Shown here: positions 1 to 9,260 of the stretch, piece after piece
How the letters are laid out: every line of letters begins with the position of its first letter
Numbering within the stretch: position 1 is the stretch's first letter
Source of the DNA: JAVBPE01 sp031549865
GTDB lineage: Bacteria; Bacillota_I; Bacilli_A; Acholeplasmatales; Anaeroplasmataceae
Direction of reading: 5' to 3'
DNA length: 64,000 bases
Assembly: GCA_031549865.1 (NCBI GenBank)
Contig: JAVBPE010000001.1
Location: 1 to 64,000, forward strand
The notes under the pieces: model-generated
Databases searched by the model: none
The model's input: only the letters and a program-made list of their open reading frames with translations
Told to the model about the DNA's origin: nothing
Program-made: the position numbers and the translations under genes

Positions 1-92
1 TGTAATCATATTTATCACACTTCCTATGACTATATTTTACCATTTTTAGAACTACTCATAAAGAATTACTTTTCCACTATATTACTTACAAT

Positions 93-124
93 AAAAGAAA
101 AAGCCTACCTTTCGGTAGACTTTG
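93..124 (-). terminator. Rho-independent terminator of the DUF2238-like gene
   Basis: Read on the minus strand, GTCTACC and GGTAGGC form a seven-pair stem (one G-U) around a GAAA tetraloop, followed by TTTTTCTTTT. It lies just past the stop codon at 145, as expected for an intrinsic terminator. The first ~90 bases of the window hold no recognisable gene. Confidence 0.8.
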
Positions 125-144
125 TCAACACTCTGAAAAAGAAA

Positions 145-909
145 TTATTCTCTAATTTCTTCTTGAAATTCATTTTCTTTATTTTTTATTTTTTTCTTAG
201 ATTCTACTTTTTCAACTTTAAAAGTATTTAACATAAAGTTATGATTATATTTTATATCGAAATATCCAATTATTGATACTACTAATGCTCCTATTGCATC
301 TAAGAACAAGTCTTTCATTGTATCAAATAAAGCGTCTCTACCTTCAAATGGAACTTCAGTTATATTATCTCTAAATCTTTGCATGTTTGTTCCATTAATG
401 GTATCAGCAACCCATTCAATCATTTCCCAAACGGCACCACAAGCAATTGAAAAACAAAAAACAAATATTGCTGCAAAGATAGGTGGAATTTTAATGCTTT
501 TCTTTTCATCACTAAGAAGATTTAATAATACAAATCCCACACACGCGATTAATCCACCACTCATAGTATGTAAGAATGTATCCCACCAACTAAACTTAAT
601 ATAAAAATCGCCTATTTCACCAAATAGAAAAGCTAAAGTTGCAAAAATTAAGAAAATTATTTCCATATATGAAGGTATATCTATTTTCCAAGCATGTTCC
701 ATTATTGAAGGTATTAATGATAATATTAATAATACTAACGCCATTAAACCATTAAATATCATTCTACTTCTGGCATCGTCATTTTCTGTAAAAAAATAAA
801 AAACGACATTTAATACTAAAATTGCAATAACTATTACTCTTACACTGATAAATAATATTCTTTTTACACTATCTTTTTGTAAAAATCTCTTTTTTTTAGT
901 TTCTTCCAT
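145..909 (-). CDS. DUF2238/YjdF-like integral membrane protein
   Basis: A polytopic membrane protein of about 254 residues with around six hydrophobic helices. Its central part resembles the DUF2238 (YjdF) family: a WWDTFLHTMSGG segment near residue 108 and a CFSIACGAVWEMIEW segment near 150, followed by a TNMQ motif. The function of the family is unknown to me. The C-terminal ~30 residues are charged and lysine-rich, probably cytoplasmic. The ATG at 909 is preferred over an upstream ATG at 957 because a GGTGAT ribosome site sits just before it. The gene is divergent from the M20 amidohydrolase operon and ends in its own terminator. The family call rests on motif recall, not a search. Confidence 0.75.
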   Translation of the reverse strand: MEETKKKRFLQKDSVKRILFISVRVIVIAILVLNVVFYFFTENDDARSRMIFNGLMALVLLILSLIPSIMEHAWKIDIPSYMEIIFLIFATLAFLFGEIGDFYIKFSWWDTFLHTMSGGLIACVGFVLLNLLSDEKKSIKIPPIFAAIFVFCFSIACGAVWEMIEWVADTINGTNMQRFRDNITEVPFEGRDALFDTMKDLFLDAIGALVVSIIGYFDIKYNHNFMLNTFKVEKVESKKKIKNKENEFQEEIRE

Positions 910-970
910 TAAAATCACCATATTAATTTTAACATATAAAGCGTTAAAATGCATCACTTCATATGAAATA

Positions 971-979
971 TGTTATAAT
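971..979 (+). promoter_or_regulatory. Extended -10 promoter of the amidohydrolase operon
   Basis: TGTTATAAT is a perfect extended -10 element (TGn-TATAAT) about 30 bases before the ATG at 1008. No good -35 hexamer is present, which fits an extended -10 promoter. An AGGAGG ribosome site follows at about 994-999. Confidence 0.6.
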
Positions 980-1007
980 TAGAACATAATTTTAGGAGGT
1001 TTATTAT

Positions 1008-2132
1008 ATGTTAAAAGACTATATTATTAAAATTAGAAGACATATTCATATGTATCCTGAGATTGGGTATAACACGCATAATACCGCGAAATTTATAAAT
1101 GAAGAATTAATTAGGCTAGGATATGAAGTTAATTTCTTTTTAAATAATGCTGGAATTATAGCAAAGCTAAAACTAGGTAAAGAAAAAACTATTGCCTTTA
1201 GGAGTGATATTGACGCTCTTGATTTAATTGAGCAAACGAACTATTCATTCAAAAGTACAAATAAATATATGCATGCTTGCGGTCATGATGCTCATGCTGC
1301 AATGCTTTTAGGAGCCGCTAAATTATTAATAGAAAATAAAAATATATTAAATGTTAATATAACCTTAATATTTCAACCTGCTGAAGAAGGTCCTCTTCCT
1401 GGTGGAGCAATACATGCAATTAATACTAATTTGTTAAATGACGTTTCAATGTTTTTTGCATTTCATGTTTCTAATAAATATGAAACTAATACAATCGCAA
1501 TTAAATCAGGCGAAGCTTGTGCAGCACCAGATTTATGGAATGCAAAAATAATCGGTCAAGGCTGTCATGCCTCGGCTCCAAGTCTAGGTAACAATCCTAT
1601 AATCCCTGCAAGTATAATAATTCTTAAATTAGAAGAATTATATAAAAATTATAATGATCAATACAAAGTGATAAGCACTGCTTGTGTTAAAGCAGGCACT
1701 TCTTCTAATATAATTCCTGATAATATTACACTAGAAGGAACTGCAAGATCATTTTCTAACGCTGAACGTGATAACATGAATAAAGATATGGAAAATATTT
1801 TTAGCAAAATATCAAAAGAATATAATGTTAAATACGAATTTAATTATGAATATGCATATGACCCTGTATTTAATGATGAAATATGTGTTAATATAGCTTC
1901 TAATGCTGTGAATGAATGTGGTTTAAAATTATTAATGTTAGAAAAAAAAGAAATGGTGGGGGAAGATTTTTCTTTTTATAGAAGAATTGCACCTATCTGC
2001 TTAATGTGGCTTGGAGTTAAACATAAAACAGCTTCTTTTATTGATTTGCATAGTCCTTTATTTAATCTTGATGAAGAAGCATTAATTAATGGCAGTAACG
2101 TATTTTTTCAAATAGCAAAGGACTTAAAATAA
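1008..2132 (+). CDS. M20-family amidohydrolase (N-acyl amino acid or hippurate hydrolase type)
   Basis: A 374-residue zinc-dependent amidohydrolase of the M20D group, expected to cleave N-acyl amino acids or related amides in the cytoplasm. Visible signatures are SDIDAL near residue 66, the metal-binding CGHDAH segment near 91, PAEEG near 124 with the catalytic/metal glutamates, and GEDFSFY near the C-terminus, followed by an LHSPLF histidine. Length is normal for the family. It is the first gene of a tight operon: the MATE transporter starts 1 base after its stop. Pairing a peptidase-like hydrolase with an exporter and a TIM-barrel isomerase suggests processing of a small acylated compound, but the substrate cannot be read from sequence. 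Confidence 0.88.
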   Translation: MLKDYIIKIRRHIHMYPEIGYNTHNTAKFINEELIRLGYEVNFFLNNAGIIAKLKLGKEKTIAFRSDIDALDLIEQTNYSFKSTNKYMHACGHDAHAAMLLGAAKLLIENKNILNVNITLIFQPAEEGPLPGGAIHAINTNLLNDVSMFFAFHVSNKYETNTIAIKSGEACAAPDLWNAKIIGQGCHASAPSLGNNPIIPASIIILKLEELYKNYNDQYKVISTACVKAGTSSNIIPDNITLEGTARSFSNAERDNMNKDMENIFSKISKEYNVKYEFNYEYAYDPVFNDEICVNIASNAVNECGLKLLMLEKKEMVGEDFSFYRRIAPICLMWLGVKHKTASFIDLHSPLFNLDEEALINGSNVFFQIAKDLK

Positions 2133-2133
2133 A

Positions 2134-3465
2134 ATGAATAAAAAAGTTTCTATTAAACCCTTACTAATACTAACCATCCCCATTTTTTTAGAACTTGCAC
2201 TTCAAATCTTAGTTGGTAATGTTGATAAAGTAATGGTTCAAAACGATATGTTTGCTGATGCAATCAATCAAGCAAATACAATTTTAGACATGTTAGTCGT
2301 ATCATTATCTGTACTATCATCAGCATCCCTAATCCTTATAAGTCAATATAAAGGAGCTAAAGATGTTGAAAAAGAAAAAGCAATTTATAAAATATCATTT
2401 TATTTCAATTTATTAATTGGAATAATTATCTCTTTAATTATTTTTATCTTTGCAAAACCTATTTTTAAAGTAATGCAAGTTAATGAGGAAGTTATGCCAT
2501 ATGCATTAAACTATATTAGGATCACTGGAGGATTTATTTTCCTACAAGCAATGATGCTTTCATTAGCGTCTTATTTAAGAAGTAATAATTTTTTAATAAC
2601 TAGTTTAATCATTTCTTTAGTGTTTAATATTATTAATATATTTTTAAATGCTTTCTTTTTATATATAATCAAATTAGAAGGAATTACAGCGGTAGCTGTT
2701 GCTTCTACTATCTCAAGATTTATTGGTTTCATCATTCTTTTTGTTGTTTGTAAAAGAAAAATTAAACTGAATTTATCAATTAAGAATCTATTCCCCATAA
2801 AGAAAAAGGAATTAAACAAAATATTATCCATAGGACTTCCTTCTTGCGGTGAATCAATTTCTTATAGCCTCAGTCAAATCGTAATACTTGCTATTATAAA
2901 TATTATTGGAAATACACTTGCAAGTGGAGCTCCTGCCGCAAAATCCTATGCTTCAATGATTGCAACAATTACTTATTTATTTGTTAGTGCCATTAGTCAG
3001 GGTATGCAAATAATATTAGGCAGATATTTAGGTTCGAATCAAAAAGAGGAAGCTAAAGAATTAATTATTAAAACAACAATTATCTCTACTATTGTATCCA
3101 TTATTACAGCTATAATAATTGCATTAATATCTAAACCTTTATTTAGTTTATTAACTAAAAATCCCGAAATTATCGATTTATGTGTTAAAATAATGTATAT
3201 CGAAATTGCCTTAGAGTTTGGTAGAGCTATAAATATTGTTATGGTTAGAGCACTTCAAACTGCAGGGGATGTTATGTTTCCAACAATTTTAGCAATTATC
3301 TTTTGTTGGATTGTTGCGACTTTAGGCGGATATATTCTTGGGGTTAAAATGGAATATGGAATCTTAGGAGTATGGATAGCTATGGCGGTTGATGAAATTA
3401 TTAGAGCCATTATCTTCTTATTTAGATTTAAGCAGGGTAAATGGCAGACATTAAATTTAACATAA
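2134..3465 (+). CDS. MATE family multidrug/metabolite efflux transporter
   Basis: A 443-residue protein with about twelve hydrophobic helices arranged as two MatE halves. The N-terminus carries the typical PIFLELALQILVGNVDKVMV region, and the repeat half starts near residue 225 with LSIGLPSCGESISYSL. MATE proteins export cationic drugs or metabolites using a Na+ or H+ gradient. It starts one base after the upstream amidohydrolase stop, so it is likely translationally coupled. No truncation is seen. Substrate unknown. Confidence 0.9.
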   Translation: MNKKVSIKPLLILTIPIFLELALQILVGNVDKVMVQNDMFADAINQANTILDMLVVSLSVLSSASLILISQYKGAKDVEKEKAIYKISFYFNLLIGIIISLIIFIFAKPIFKVMQVNEEVMPYALNYIRITGGFIFLQAMMLSLASYLRSNNFLITSLIISLVFNIINIFLNAFFLYIIKLEGITAVAVASTISRFIGFIILFVVCKRKIKLNLSIKNLFPIKKKELNKILSIGLPSCGESISYSLSQIVILAIINIIGNTLASGAPAAKSYASMIATITYLFVSAISQGMQIILGRYLGSNQKEEAKELIIKTTIISTIVSIITAIIIALISKPLFSLLTKNPEIIDLCVKIMYIEIALEFGRAINIVMVRALQTAGDVMFPTILAIIFCWIVATLGGYILGVKMEYGILGVWIAMAVDEIIRAIIFLFRFKQGKWQTLNLT

Positions 3466-3478
3466 ATGGAGGGAAATT

Positions 3479-4312
3479 ATGAAAATATGTTATAGAGCGC
3501 ATGACGCTGGAAAAGATAGTGCAAGTGGGCTTGCAAAAAAAGTAAAGGAATTAGGTTTTGACGGAGTTCAACTTGTATTAAATAAAGCAATAAATGGTGA
3601 AAGTGGTCTTCCTGGGACTTTAAATAATGAAAAAGTATTAGAAATTAAAAAAGCATTTTTAGATGAAAATTTAGAAATTGCAATGCTTGGAGCTTATTTT
3701 AATCCTGTTCATTCAAATAAAGACTTAGTTAATACTTCTATTTTAAAATTTAAGGAGCATTTAAAATATGCTAATACTTTTAGTACTAAATTCGTTGGCA
3801 CAGAAACAGGATCATTTAATGATGATAAATGGACATATAATCCTTTAAATAGAACTCCTGAGGCTTTTGAAACCGTTAAAGAAATAATGAGTGATTTAGC
3901 TAATTATGCAAAAGAAGTTAATTCTAACATAGCAATTGAAGGTGCAGATGGCCACTGTATGTTTGAACCCAAAGCCTTAAAAAAATTATTTGATGAAATT
4001 GATAATGGTCATGTATTTATAATTGTAGATATTTATAATTACTTAAACATTAATAATCACTTAAATCATAAAAAAATATTTGATGAATGCTTAGAATTAT
4101 TTAATGACAAAATAGTTATATTCCACATGAAAGATTATATTGTAAAGGAAGAAAAATTAGTTCAAGTTGGTTTAGGTCAAGGTTTAATGGACTTTAATTA
4201 TATCCTTCCTAAAATTAAAGAACAATGTCCAAATGCTTATCTTATTTTTGAAGGTGTTATGCCCATTGATGTTAAATCTAGCTTAGAGCTTATTTATAAA
4301 TATATCGATTAA
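3479..4312 (+). CDS. Sugar phosphate isomerase/epimerase-like TIM-barrel protein
   Basis: A 277-residue protein of the xylose isomerase-like/AP endonuclease family 2 TIM-barrel fold. Recognisable strand ends with potential metal-binding acids and histidines are EGADGHCMF near residue 152, IVDIYNYL near 180, FHMKDYI near 218 and IFEGV near 257. The family covers sugar epimerases, isomerases and inosose dehydratase-like enzymes that bind one or two divalent metals. A GGAGGG ribosome site precedes the ATG. It is the last gene of the operon with the M20 hydrolase and the MATE exporter, and an intrinsic terminator follows directly. Exact reaction unknown. Confidence 0.8.
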   Translation: MKICYRAHDAGKDSASGLAKKVKELGFDGVQLVLNKAINGESGLPGTLNNEKVLEIKKAFLDENLEIAMLGAYFNPVHSNKDLVNTSILKFKEHLKYANTFSTKFVGTETGSFNDDKWTYNPLNRTPEAFETVKEIMSDLANYAKEVNSNIAIEGADGHCMFEPKALKKLFDEIDNGHVFIIVDIYNYLNINNHLNHKKIFDECLELFNDKIVIFHMKDYIVKEEKLVQVGLGQGLMDFNYILPKIKEQCPNAYLIFEGVMPIDVKSSLELIYKYID

Positions 4313-4315
4313 TTT

Positions 4316-4340
4316 AAAGCCTACTAATAAGGGCTTTTTT
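4316..4340 (+). terminator. Intrinsic terminator of the M20-MATE-isomerase operon
   Basis: AAAGCC pairs with GGCTTT across a short loop and is followed by TTTTTT, starting two bases after the stop codon. Confidence 0.8.
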
Positions 4341-4349
4341 ATTAATTAA

Positions 4350-4394
4350 ACTCTATTTATACGAGAATAATTGTAACTCTCGTATAAATAGAGT
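4350..4394. repeat. Perfect 17-bp inverted repeat with 11-base spacer
   Basis: The arms ACTCTATTTATACGAGA (4350-4366) and TCTCGTATAAATAGAGT (4378-4394) are exact reverse complements. The downstream side lacks a T-run, so it is not a classical terminator. It lies ~95 bases upstream of the XRE regulator gene and could be an operator or an mRNA hairpin. Confidence 0.7.
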
Positions 4395-4489
4395 AAAATA
4401 AATTGATAATAGATAAAGTTCTCGGTTAAATAGTTTCAATAAATCAATCAATTTTATATACTTAAATTGTACAACAAGGAGGTATGTAT

Positions 4490-5371
4490 ATGAACAATTT
4501 TCAAACATTATTATATCAATTAAGAAAAGAAAAAGGATTCACGCAAGCTGAATTAGGGGAAAAATTAGGAGTAACAGATAAAGCTGTTTCAAGATGGGAA
4601 ACTGGTGAATCGTTTCCTGAAACGGCTCAGTTAATACCTTTAGCAGATATCTTTGATATTACAGTAGATGAATTATTAAGAGGTGTTAAGGCAACTGAAG
4701 AAAATGTAAAGAATCAAGAATTAAAATTATATTTAGAAAGTATTAAAGGAAATCATTTTCCATTTAGTAAAAAAGAAAAATTTTTTATGGCATTAAGTGT
4801 TACATTAATTTTAATCGGTTCTCTTATTTCATTTTTATTATATTTTATGGAAGATAAAATATATTTCTTAACTCCATTTTTAGCACTTAGTAGCATTACA
4901 ATGTTTCCATTCATCATCATCGGTTGTAATAAAATGATGAGAGATGGAAAAATAAGTGATGATATCATTAAAAAGAATTTTTTAAATGTTTTAATAATTG
5001 CAACAGGAGTCTTCTTCATTATTTTAGCATTAATACCAATAAGCATAATGATATTTACTGAATTTAAACTAGTATTAATTATTATTGCAGGTATTTTATT
5101 AATTATTGGAATATTTTTAGATATTTTTGGAGGCATTGGATTTAATGAAGATGCTTTATCGAAAATAAGTCATTATTCAAATGTAAGTATGCCTAAAAAA
5201 TATAAAATATTAAGCATAATATGGTCTACTCTTGTAATGCTTGCTATCGCATTATACGTCGTTATTGGACTAATTACTGGCGTATGGCACCCAACTTGGA
5301 TTATATTTATAATAGCTTTATTTATAGGTATAATAATTTCGACAATTATGACAACAGGAGACTATTTGTAA
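4490..5371 (+). CDS. XRE-family transcriptional regulator with C-terminal membrane helices
   Basis: A 293-residue protein with an N-terminal helix-turn-helix (about residues 6-60; FTQAELGEKLGVTDKAVSRWE is split over the two helices) and then about six hydrophobic helices. This layout, a Cro/CI-like DNA-binding domain fused to a membrane domain, is common in Bacillota beside ABC exporters and may couple membrane or antibiotic sensing to transcription. The start at 4490 is chosen because the AAGGAGG at 4476-4482 is 7 bases from it but only 1 base from the ATG at 4484. A MacB-like exporter follows. A perfect 17-bp inverted repeat lies upstream and may be its target; this is inference. Confidence 0.82.
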   Translation: MNNFQTLLYQLRKEKGFTQAELGEKLGVTDKAVSRWETGESFPETAQLIPLADIFDITVDELLRGVKATEENVKNQELKLYLESIKGNHFPFSKKEKFFMALSVTLILIGSLISFLLYFMEDKIYFLTPFLALSSITMFPFIIIGCNKMMRDGKISDDIIKKNFLNVLIIATGVFFIILALIPISIMIFTEFKLVLIIIAGILLIIGIFLDIFGGIGFNEDALSKISHYSNVSMPKKYKILSIIWSTLVMLAIALYVVIGLITGVWHPTWIIFIIALFIGIIISTIMTTGDYL

Positions 5372-5501
5372 ATATAAAGGACAATTTTGTCATTTTGTCG
5401 AATTTAAAAGATTGATATATTCCATTTTCTATGATATAAAGTAGTTAATAACTACTTATGTATTTTGCAATGTTGTGGCAGTTTTAGTTTATTCATAAAA
5501 T

Positions 5502-5527
5502 AAAGCCTATCTTAATAGATAGGCTTT
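5502..5527 (+). terminator. 10-bp perfect hairpin directly before the ABC gene
   Basis: AAAGCCTATC pairs perfectly with GATAGGCTTT around a TTAATA loop, followed by only four T residues. It follows the XRE gene and ends four bases before the ribosome site of the ABC exporter, so it may be a terminator, an attenuator, or both. Confidence 0.6.
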
Positions 5528-5537
5528 TGTAAGGGAG

Positions 5538-7637
5538 ATGGATGAAATTTTAACTTTAAAAAATATAACTAAAAAATATCCTATAAAAAAAGGTGAAAAT
5601 GTTTTAGCTTTATCTGATTTCTCATTTGATTTTAATGAAAATCGGTTATATTTCATATTAGGCAAAAGCGGAAGTGGAAAATCTACTTTAATTAATATCA
5701 TTGCCGGGCTTGATAAACCAACATCCGGTGAAATATTTCTTGATGATAAAAATATAACTGATTTTAAAGATTTCAATATTGATAATTACCGTAATACTTT
5801 TATTGGTTTTATATTTCAAGAATATAATTTACTCAGTGATTTAAGTGTAAAAGAAAATATTGCCCTAGCATTACAGTTGCAAGGAAAAAAAATCCTTGAA
5901 TCTGAGATACTTGAAGTTTTAGATAAAGTTAATATTAAAGATTTAATAAATCGAAAAATAAATGAACTATCTGGTGGGCAAAAACAAAGAGTTGCAATTG
6001 CTCGTGCCTTAATTAAAAAACCTAGAATAATTATCGCTGATGAACCAACTGGTTCATTAGATAAAGAAACATCAATCCAAATATTTGACATCTTAAAAGA
6101 ATTATCAAAAGATCATCTAGTTATAGCTGTAAGCCATAATGAGGATTTAGCAGTCAGATATGCAGGTGAAATAATAAAACTAGAAAATGGAAAAATCAGT
6201 TCTATTGATATTCATTCTAAAACATTATATATAGATAAAGAAAATGATAGATCTATTATTAATAGTCAAATGCCATTTTTAACTTCTTTTAAGATTGGAT
6301 TTTCTTATTTAAAAATAAAATTTTCTAAACTTATAATTACAATACTTCTCTCTGTTATGGCATTTACTTGCCTAGGTATAGCTATTACTGCAAATGATTA
6401 CGACATTACACAAATAATAATAAATTCATATGTTGCAAATGGATATAAAGAGAATCTAACAATTTATGAATTAGAAGAGACTTCAGATAATTATTGGAAT
6501 TCTAAATGCTTTTCTTTGAATGATATTAACAAAATAAATGAAGATTTAAATGCAAATTTCAAAGGTGTATATAAACAAATAAATTTAAATAGTCAGAATT
6601 TTTTAAATATACCTACACTCGATTATAAAGGCACATATGATACAACGCTTTTATTAAACTTGAGTGGACTTATAAGTTTAAACAAAGCTGAATTTGAAGA
6701 ATTAGGATATAGTATTTATGGTAATTATCCTACTTCCAATAATGAAATCGCTATTCCCTATTTATATTATGAAACTTATAAAAAATATGGCTATATTGAT
6801 TCTGAAATTAGTCTTACTCCAAATGAAATAACAATTGAATCTCTAATTGGAAAAACTATAAAAATAGGTTTTAATGATTTAACTATATCTGGTATCATTG
6901 ATACAAAATTAAATATGGAAGAATTCTCTACATTAAAGTATTATAATAATAATGATACTGAATTGAATCGTTTATATTATTTATATAATTCTATTGTATC
7001 CTACAACTATCACTCTGTTGGTTTTATGTTAGATTGTGCATCAACTTTCACAGGAAGTGCCAATAGTGATAATGCAATATACCAATTTATTTTTGATGAT
7101 TTGCCAAACAATAAAAATAGTGTTTCAATGATTGTCAAATATTTCAATCAAAAAAATACCGTTAATAATAAATATTATTTTAACAATTCTTTAAATACTA
7201 AAATTGATGGTCTTGATAGTAATTTAAATTTTTATAAAAACATAGCTTTTTACTCAGGATTAATATTGTTATTATTTTCAACTTTATTATTATTCTCTTT
7301 TATTAATAATTCTATCTCAAATAAAGAAAAAGAAATGGGAATCTTTAAAGCATTGGGAGCTCGATCTAAGGATGTATTTATGATTTTTAGTTGTGAGGGA
7401 ATATATATATCTATAATTAATTTCATATTATCATCAGTGATATGCTCTATATTAATCAATTATTTTAACAATAGCTTTAACTATAGTTATTTAATAAATT
7501 TTGATATATATAATTTTAATTTTTGGAAAATCATTATTTTATTTCTAATAATAATTTTATCAACATTCATTGCAATACTTATTCCAATTATAAAAATATC
7601 TAGAAAATCTCCGATTCAAACAATTAATAACAAATAA
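5538..7637 (+). CDS. MacB-like ABC exporter, fused ATPase and FtsX-type permease
   Basis: A 699-residue fusion. Residues ~1-220 are an ABC ATPase with Walker A GKSGSGKST, signature LSGGQKQRVAIARAL and Walker B IIIADEPTGSLD. A single membrane helix follows near residue 255, then a ~300-residue extracytoplasmic domain, then three helices near the C-terminus (about 578, 630 and 670). This is the MacB/FtsX topology used for antimicrobial peptide export or envelope mechanotransmission. The ribosome site AAGGGAG abuts the ATG at 5538 (very short spacing), and a hairpin lies just upstream. The XRE-membrane regulator upstream is its likely controller. A strong bidirectional terminator follows. Confidence 0.88.
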   Translation: MDEILTLKNITKKYPIKKGENVLALSDFSFDFNENRLYFILGKSGSGKSTLINIIAGLDKPTSGEIFLDDKNITDFKDFNIDNYRNTFIGFIFQEYNLLSDLSVKENIALALQLQGKKILESEILEVLDKVNIKDLINRKINELSGGQKQRVAIARALIKKPRIIIADEPTGSLDKETSIQIFDILKELSKDHLVIAVSHNEDLAVRYAGEIIKLENGKISSIDIHSKTLYIDKENDRSIINSQMPFLTSFKIGFSYLKIKFSKLIITILLSVMAFTCLGIAITANDYDITQIIINSYVANGYKENLTIYELEETSDNYWNSKCFSLNDINKINEDLNANFKGVYKQINLNSQNFLNIPTLDYKGTYDTTLLLNLSGLISLNKAEFEELGYSIYGNYPTSNNEIAIPYLYYETYKKYGYIDSEISLTPNEITIESLIGKTIKIGFNDLTISGIIDTKLNMEEFSTLKYYNNNDTELNRLYYLYNSIVSYNYHSVGFMLDCASTFTGSANSDNAIYQFIFDDLPNNKNSVSMIVKYFNQKNTVNNKYYFNNSLNTKIDGLDSNLNFYKNIAFYSGLILLLFSTLLLFSFINNSISNKEKEMGIFKALGARSKDVFMIFSCEGIYISIINFILSSVICSILINYFNNSFNYSYLINFDIYNFNFWKIIILFLIIILSTFIAILIPIIKISRKSPIQTINNK

Positions 7638-7640
7638 TAT

Positions 7641-7674
7641 AAAAAAATATTTTCTTTAAAGAAAATATTTTTTT
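7641..7674. terminator. Bidirectional terminator between convergent genes
   Basis: Seventeen bases (7641-7657) are followed by their exact reverse complement (7658-7674), with A-runs on one side and T-runs on the other, giving a terminator in both directions. It separates the plus-strand ABC exporter from the minus-strand nitroreductase. Confidence 0.8.
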
Positions 7675-7688
7675 AATACTTAATTAAA

Positions 7689-8210
7689 TTATTTAGACAT
7701 TTTATCTATATGTATTTTACTTTGGTCAAAACGCTCTTTTTTTTCTTTAACAAATTTTTTGTGACCAAATGCTATTATAGATATAACACGTTGACACTCA
7801 TTTAATTCTAGAATCTTAGATAATTGAATTTGCAGATTTGAGTTTGTCATAACGCCAATCCATACACCACCCAAATCATAATATTCAAGAGCTAATAGCA
7901 TATTTTGAGTTACTGCTGCACAATCTGCAATTAAAAATTCATCATATTTTTGAATATCTTTATTTCCAATTACAAAAAATGCTCCATATGCTTGAGGTAA
8001 AAAATCAGCATATTCATTTAAGTTTTTAACTTCTTCTAATATATTTTTTTTCTTAGTTATAATGATATCATAAGGTCTTAAATTATGTGCAGATGGAGCA
8101 TAAAAACCAGCTTCAATTACAGAATTAATTACGTTATTAGAAACTAATTCATCACTAAATTGTCTACTACTTCTTCTACTTTTTACCGTCTCCATAAAAT
8201 CTTTTGTCAT
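7689..8210 (-). CDS. Nitroreductase family FMN oxidoreductase
   Basis: A 173-residue flavoprotein of the nitroreductase superfamily. The N-terminal KSRRSSRQFSDE contains the conserved arginines for FMN phosphate, PSAHNLRP follows near residue 39, and GGVWIGV near 115 matches the second FMN-binding segment. It would use NAD(P)H to reduce nitro compounds, quinones or flavins. Start ATG at 8210 overlaps the stop of the DUF1294 gene (TAATG); an in-frame GTG at 8219 is rejected because it is only two bases from the AGGAG site. Third gene of an SDR-DUF1294-nitroreductase operon. Confidence 0.88.
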   Translation of the reverse strand: MTKDFMETVKSRRSSRQFSDELVSNNVINSVIEAGFYAPSAHNLRPYDIIITKKKNILEEVKNLNEYADFLPQAYGAFFVIGNKDIQKYDEFLIADCAAVTQNMLLALEYYDLGGVWIGVMTNSNLQIQLSKILELNECQRVISIIAFGHKKFVKEKKERFDQSKIHIDKMSK

Positions 8211-8491
8211 TAGAACCACACTCCTAATTTATAACCTATTATAATACCGATAATTATATGTATAATTAAAGAAACCACATTAGTCAATACAAAATACCAA
8301 TGTCTATTTTTATGTCTTAAGCCATAAAGGGCAAACATTCCACCTAAGGCTCCAAATAGAATTGATAACATTAATAAAGTTCTTTCCTTGATTCGCCATT
8401 TATTCTTTTGAGCTTTTTTCTTATCAATATAATAAAAAACAAAAGTTATTAAACTCATCACAAGAACAACAATTAAATATACAACTAACAT
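8210..8491 (-). CDS. DUF1294 small membrane protein
   Basis: A 93-residue protein with three or four hydrophobic helices. The sequence DKKKAQKNKWRIKE, then GALGGMFALYGLRHKNRHW, is characteristic of the DUF1294 family. Its function is unknown to me. It overlaps the downstream nitroreductase start and lies three bases from the SDR gene, so all three are probably one transcript. Confidence 0.85.
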   Translation of the reverse strand: MLVVYLIVVLVMSLITFVFYYIDKKKAQKNKWRIKERTLLMLSILFGALGGMFALYGLRHKNRHWYFVLTNVVSLIIHIIIGIIIGYKLGVWF

Positions 8492-8494
8492 TCT

Positions 8495-9250
8495 TTAACA
8501 TCCTTTCTTTTTTTGAAATTTATAACCTATCTTTGCTAGTACATTAAAACTAACAAACCTTTGAAAAAAAACTCCTAATTTCATTTTAAAGCTTGGAATT
8601 ATAATTTTCTTACCTTTTAAAGTCTTATCAATGCCAATTTTCGCAACAACCTTTGAACTTTGCTCTTTAATCGTAAACTTAACTTTAGCAACTTCACTAA
8701 ATTCTGTTTTTATTGGACCAGGACATAGTGCTGAAATTTTAACTTTACTTTTATTTCTTCTTAATTCTTCACTTATTGCCATTGAAAACTTAAATAAATA
8801 TGATTTAGTAGAATAATAAACACTCATTAATGGGCCAATTGTGAAAGATGCCATACTACAAACATTTAAAATATGACCTTTATTTTTAGTTAAAAAATCA
8901 TTCAAATATAGTTTTGTTAAAATAGTAGGTGCCTTTACATTTAGATCAATCATTTCTAATTCTGTTTCTAAATTGGTATTTTCAAATTCACCGAATAATC
9001 CAAAACCAGCATTATTTATAAATAAATCTATATCATAACCCCTAGTTTTTTCATAAAGTGCATAACAATTTTCTTTAATACTTAAATCTAGTTCAATTAT
9101 TGTGACATTAATATTATTAAGCTTGTATTTTAAATCTTTAAGTCGTTCTTCTCTTCTAGCAACAACTATTAAATCATATCCTAAACTGGCAAGATAATTA
9201 GCCATATCATATCCAATTCCAGACGATGCACCGGTGATTAAAGCTAACAT
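8495..9250 (-). CDS. SDR family NAD(P)-dependent oxidoreductase
   Basis: A 251-residue classical short-chain dehydrogenase. TGASSGIG (residues 6-13) is the Rossmann cofactor loop, NNAG near 82 is the structural motif, and a serine near 130 with YYSTK near 145 gives the Ser-Tyr-Lys catalytic set. A basic RREER segment after strand two suggests NADP preference. A strong AGGAGG site precedes the ATG. Substrate unknown. First gene of the operon with DUF1294 and nitroreductase. Confidence 0.9.
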   Translation of the reverse strand: MLALITGASSGIGYDMANYLASLGYDLIVVARREERLKDLKYKLNNINVTIIELDLSIKENCYALYEKTRGYDIDLFINNAGFGLFGEFENTNLETELEMIDLNVKAPTILTKLYLNDFLTKNKGHILNVCSMASFTIGPLMSVYYSTKSYLFKFSMAISEELRRNKSKVKISALCPGPIKTEFSEVAKVKFTIKEQSSKVVAKIGIDKTLKGKKIIIPSFKMKLGVFFQRFVSFNVLAKIGYKFQKKKGC

Positions 9251-9260
9251 ATTACTCCTC

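Noticed and set aside
7250..7459. Minus-strand reading frame inside the ABC exporter gene
   Set aside because: No ribosome site, AT-rich shadow of the membrane helices of the real gene; the same applies to other antisense frames.
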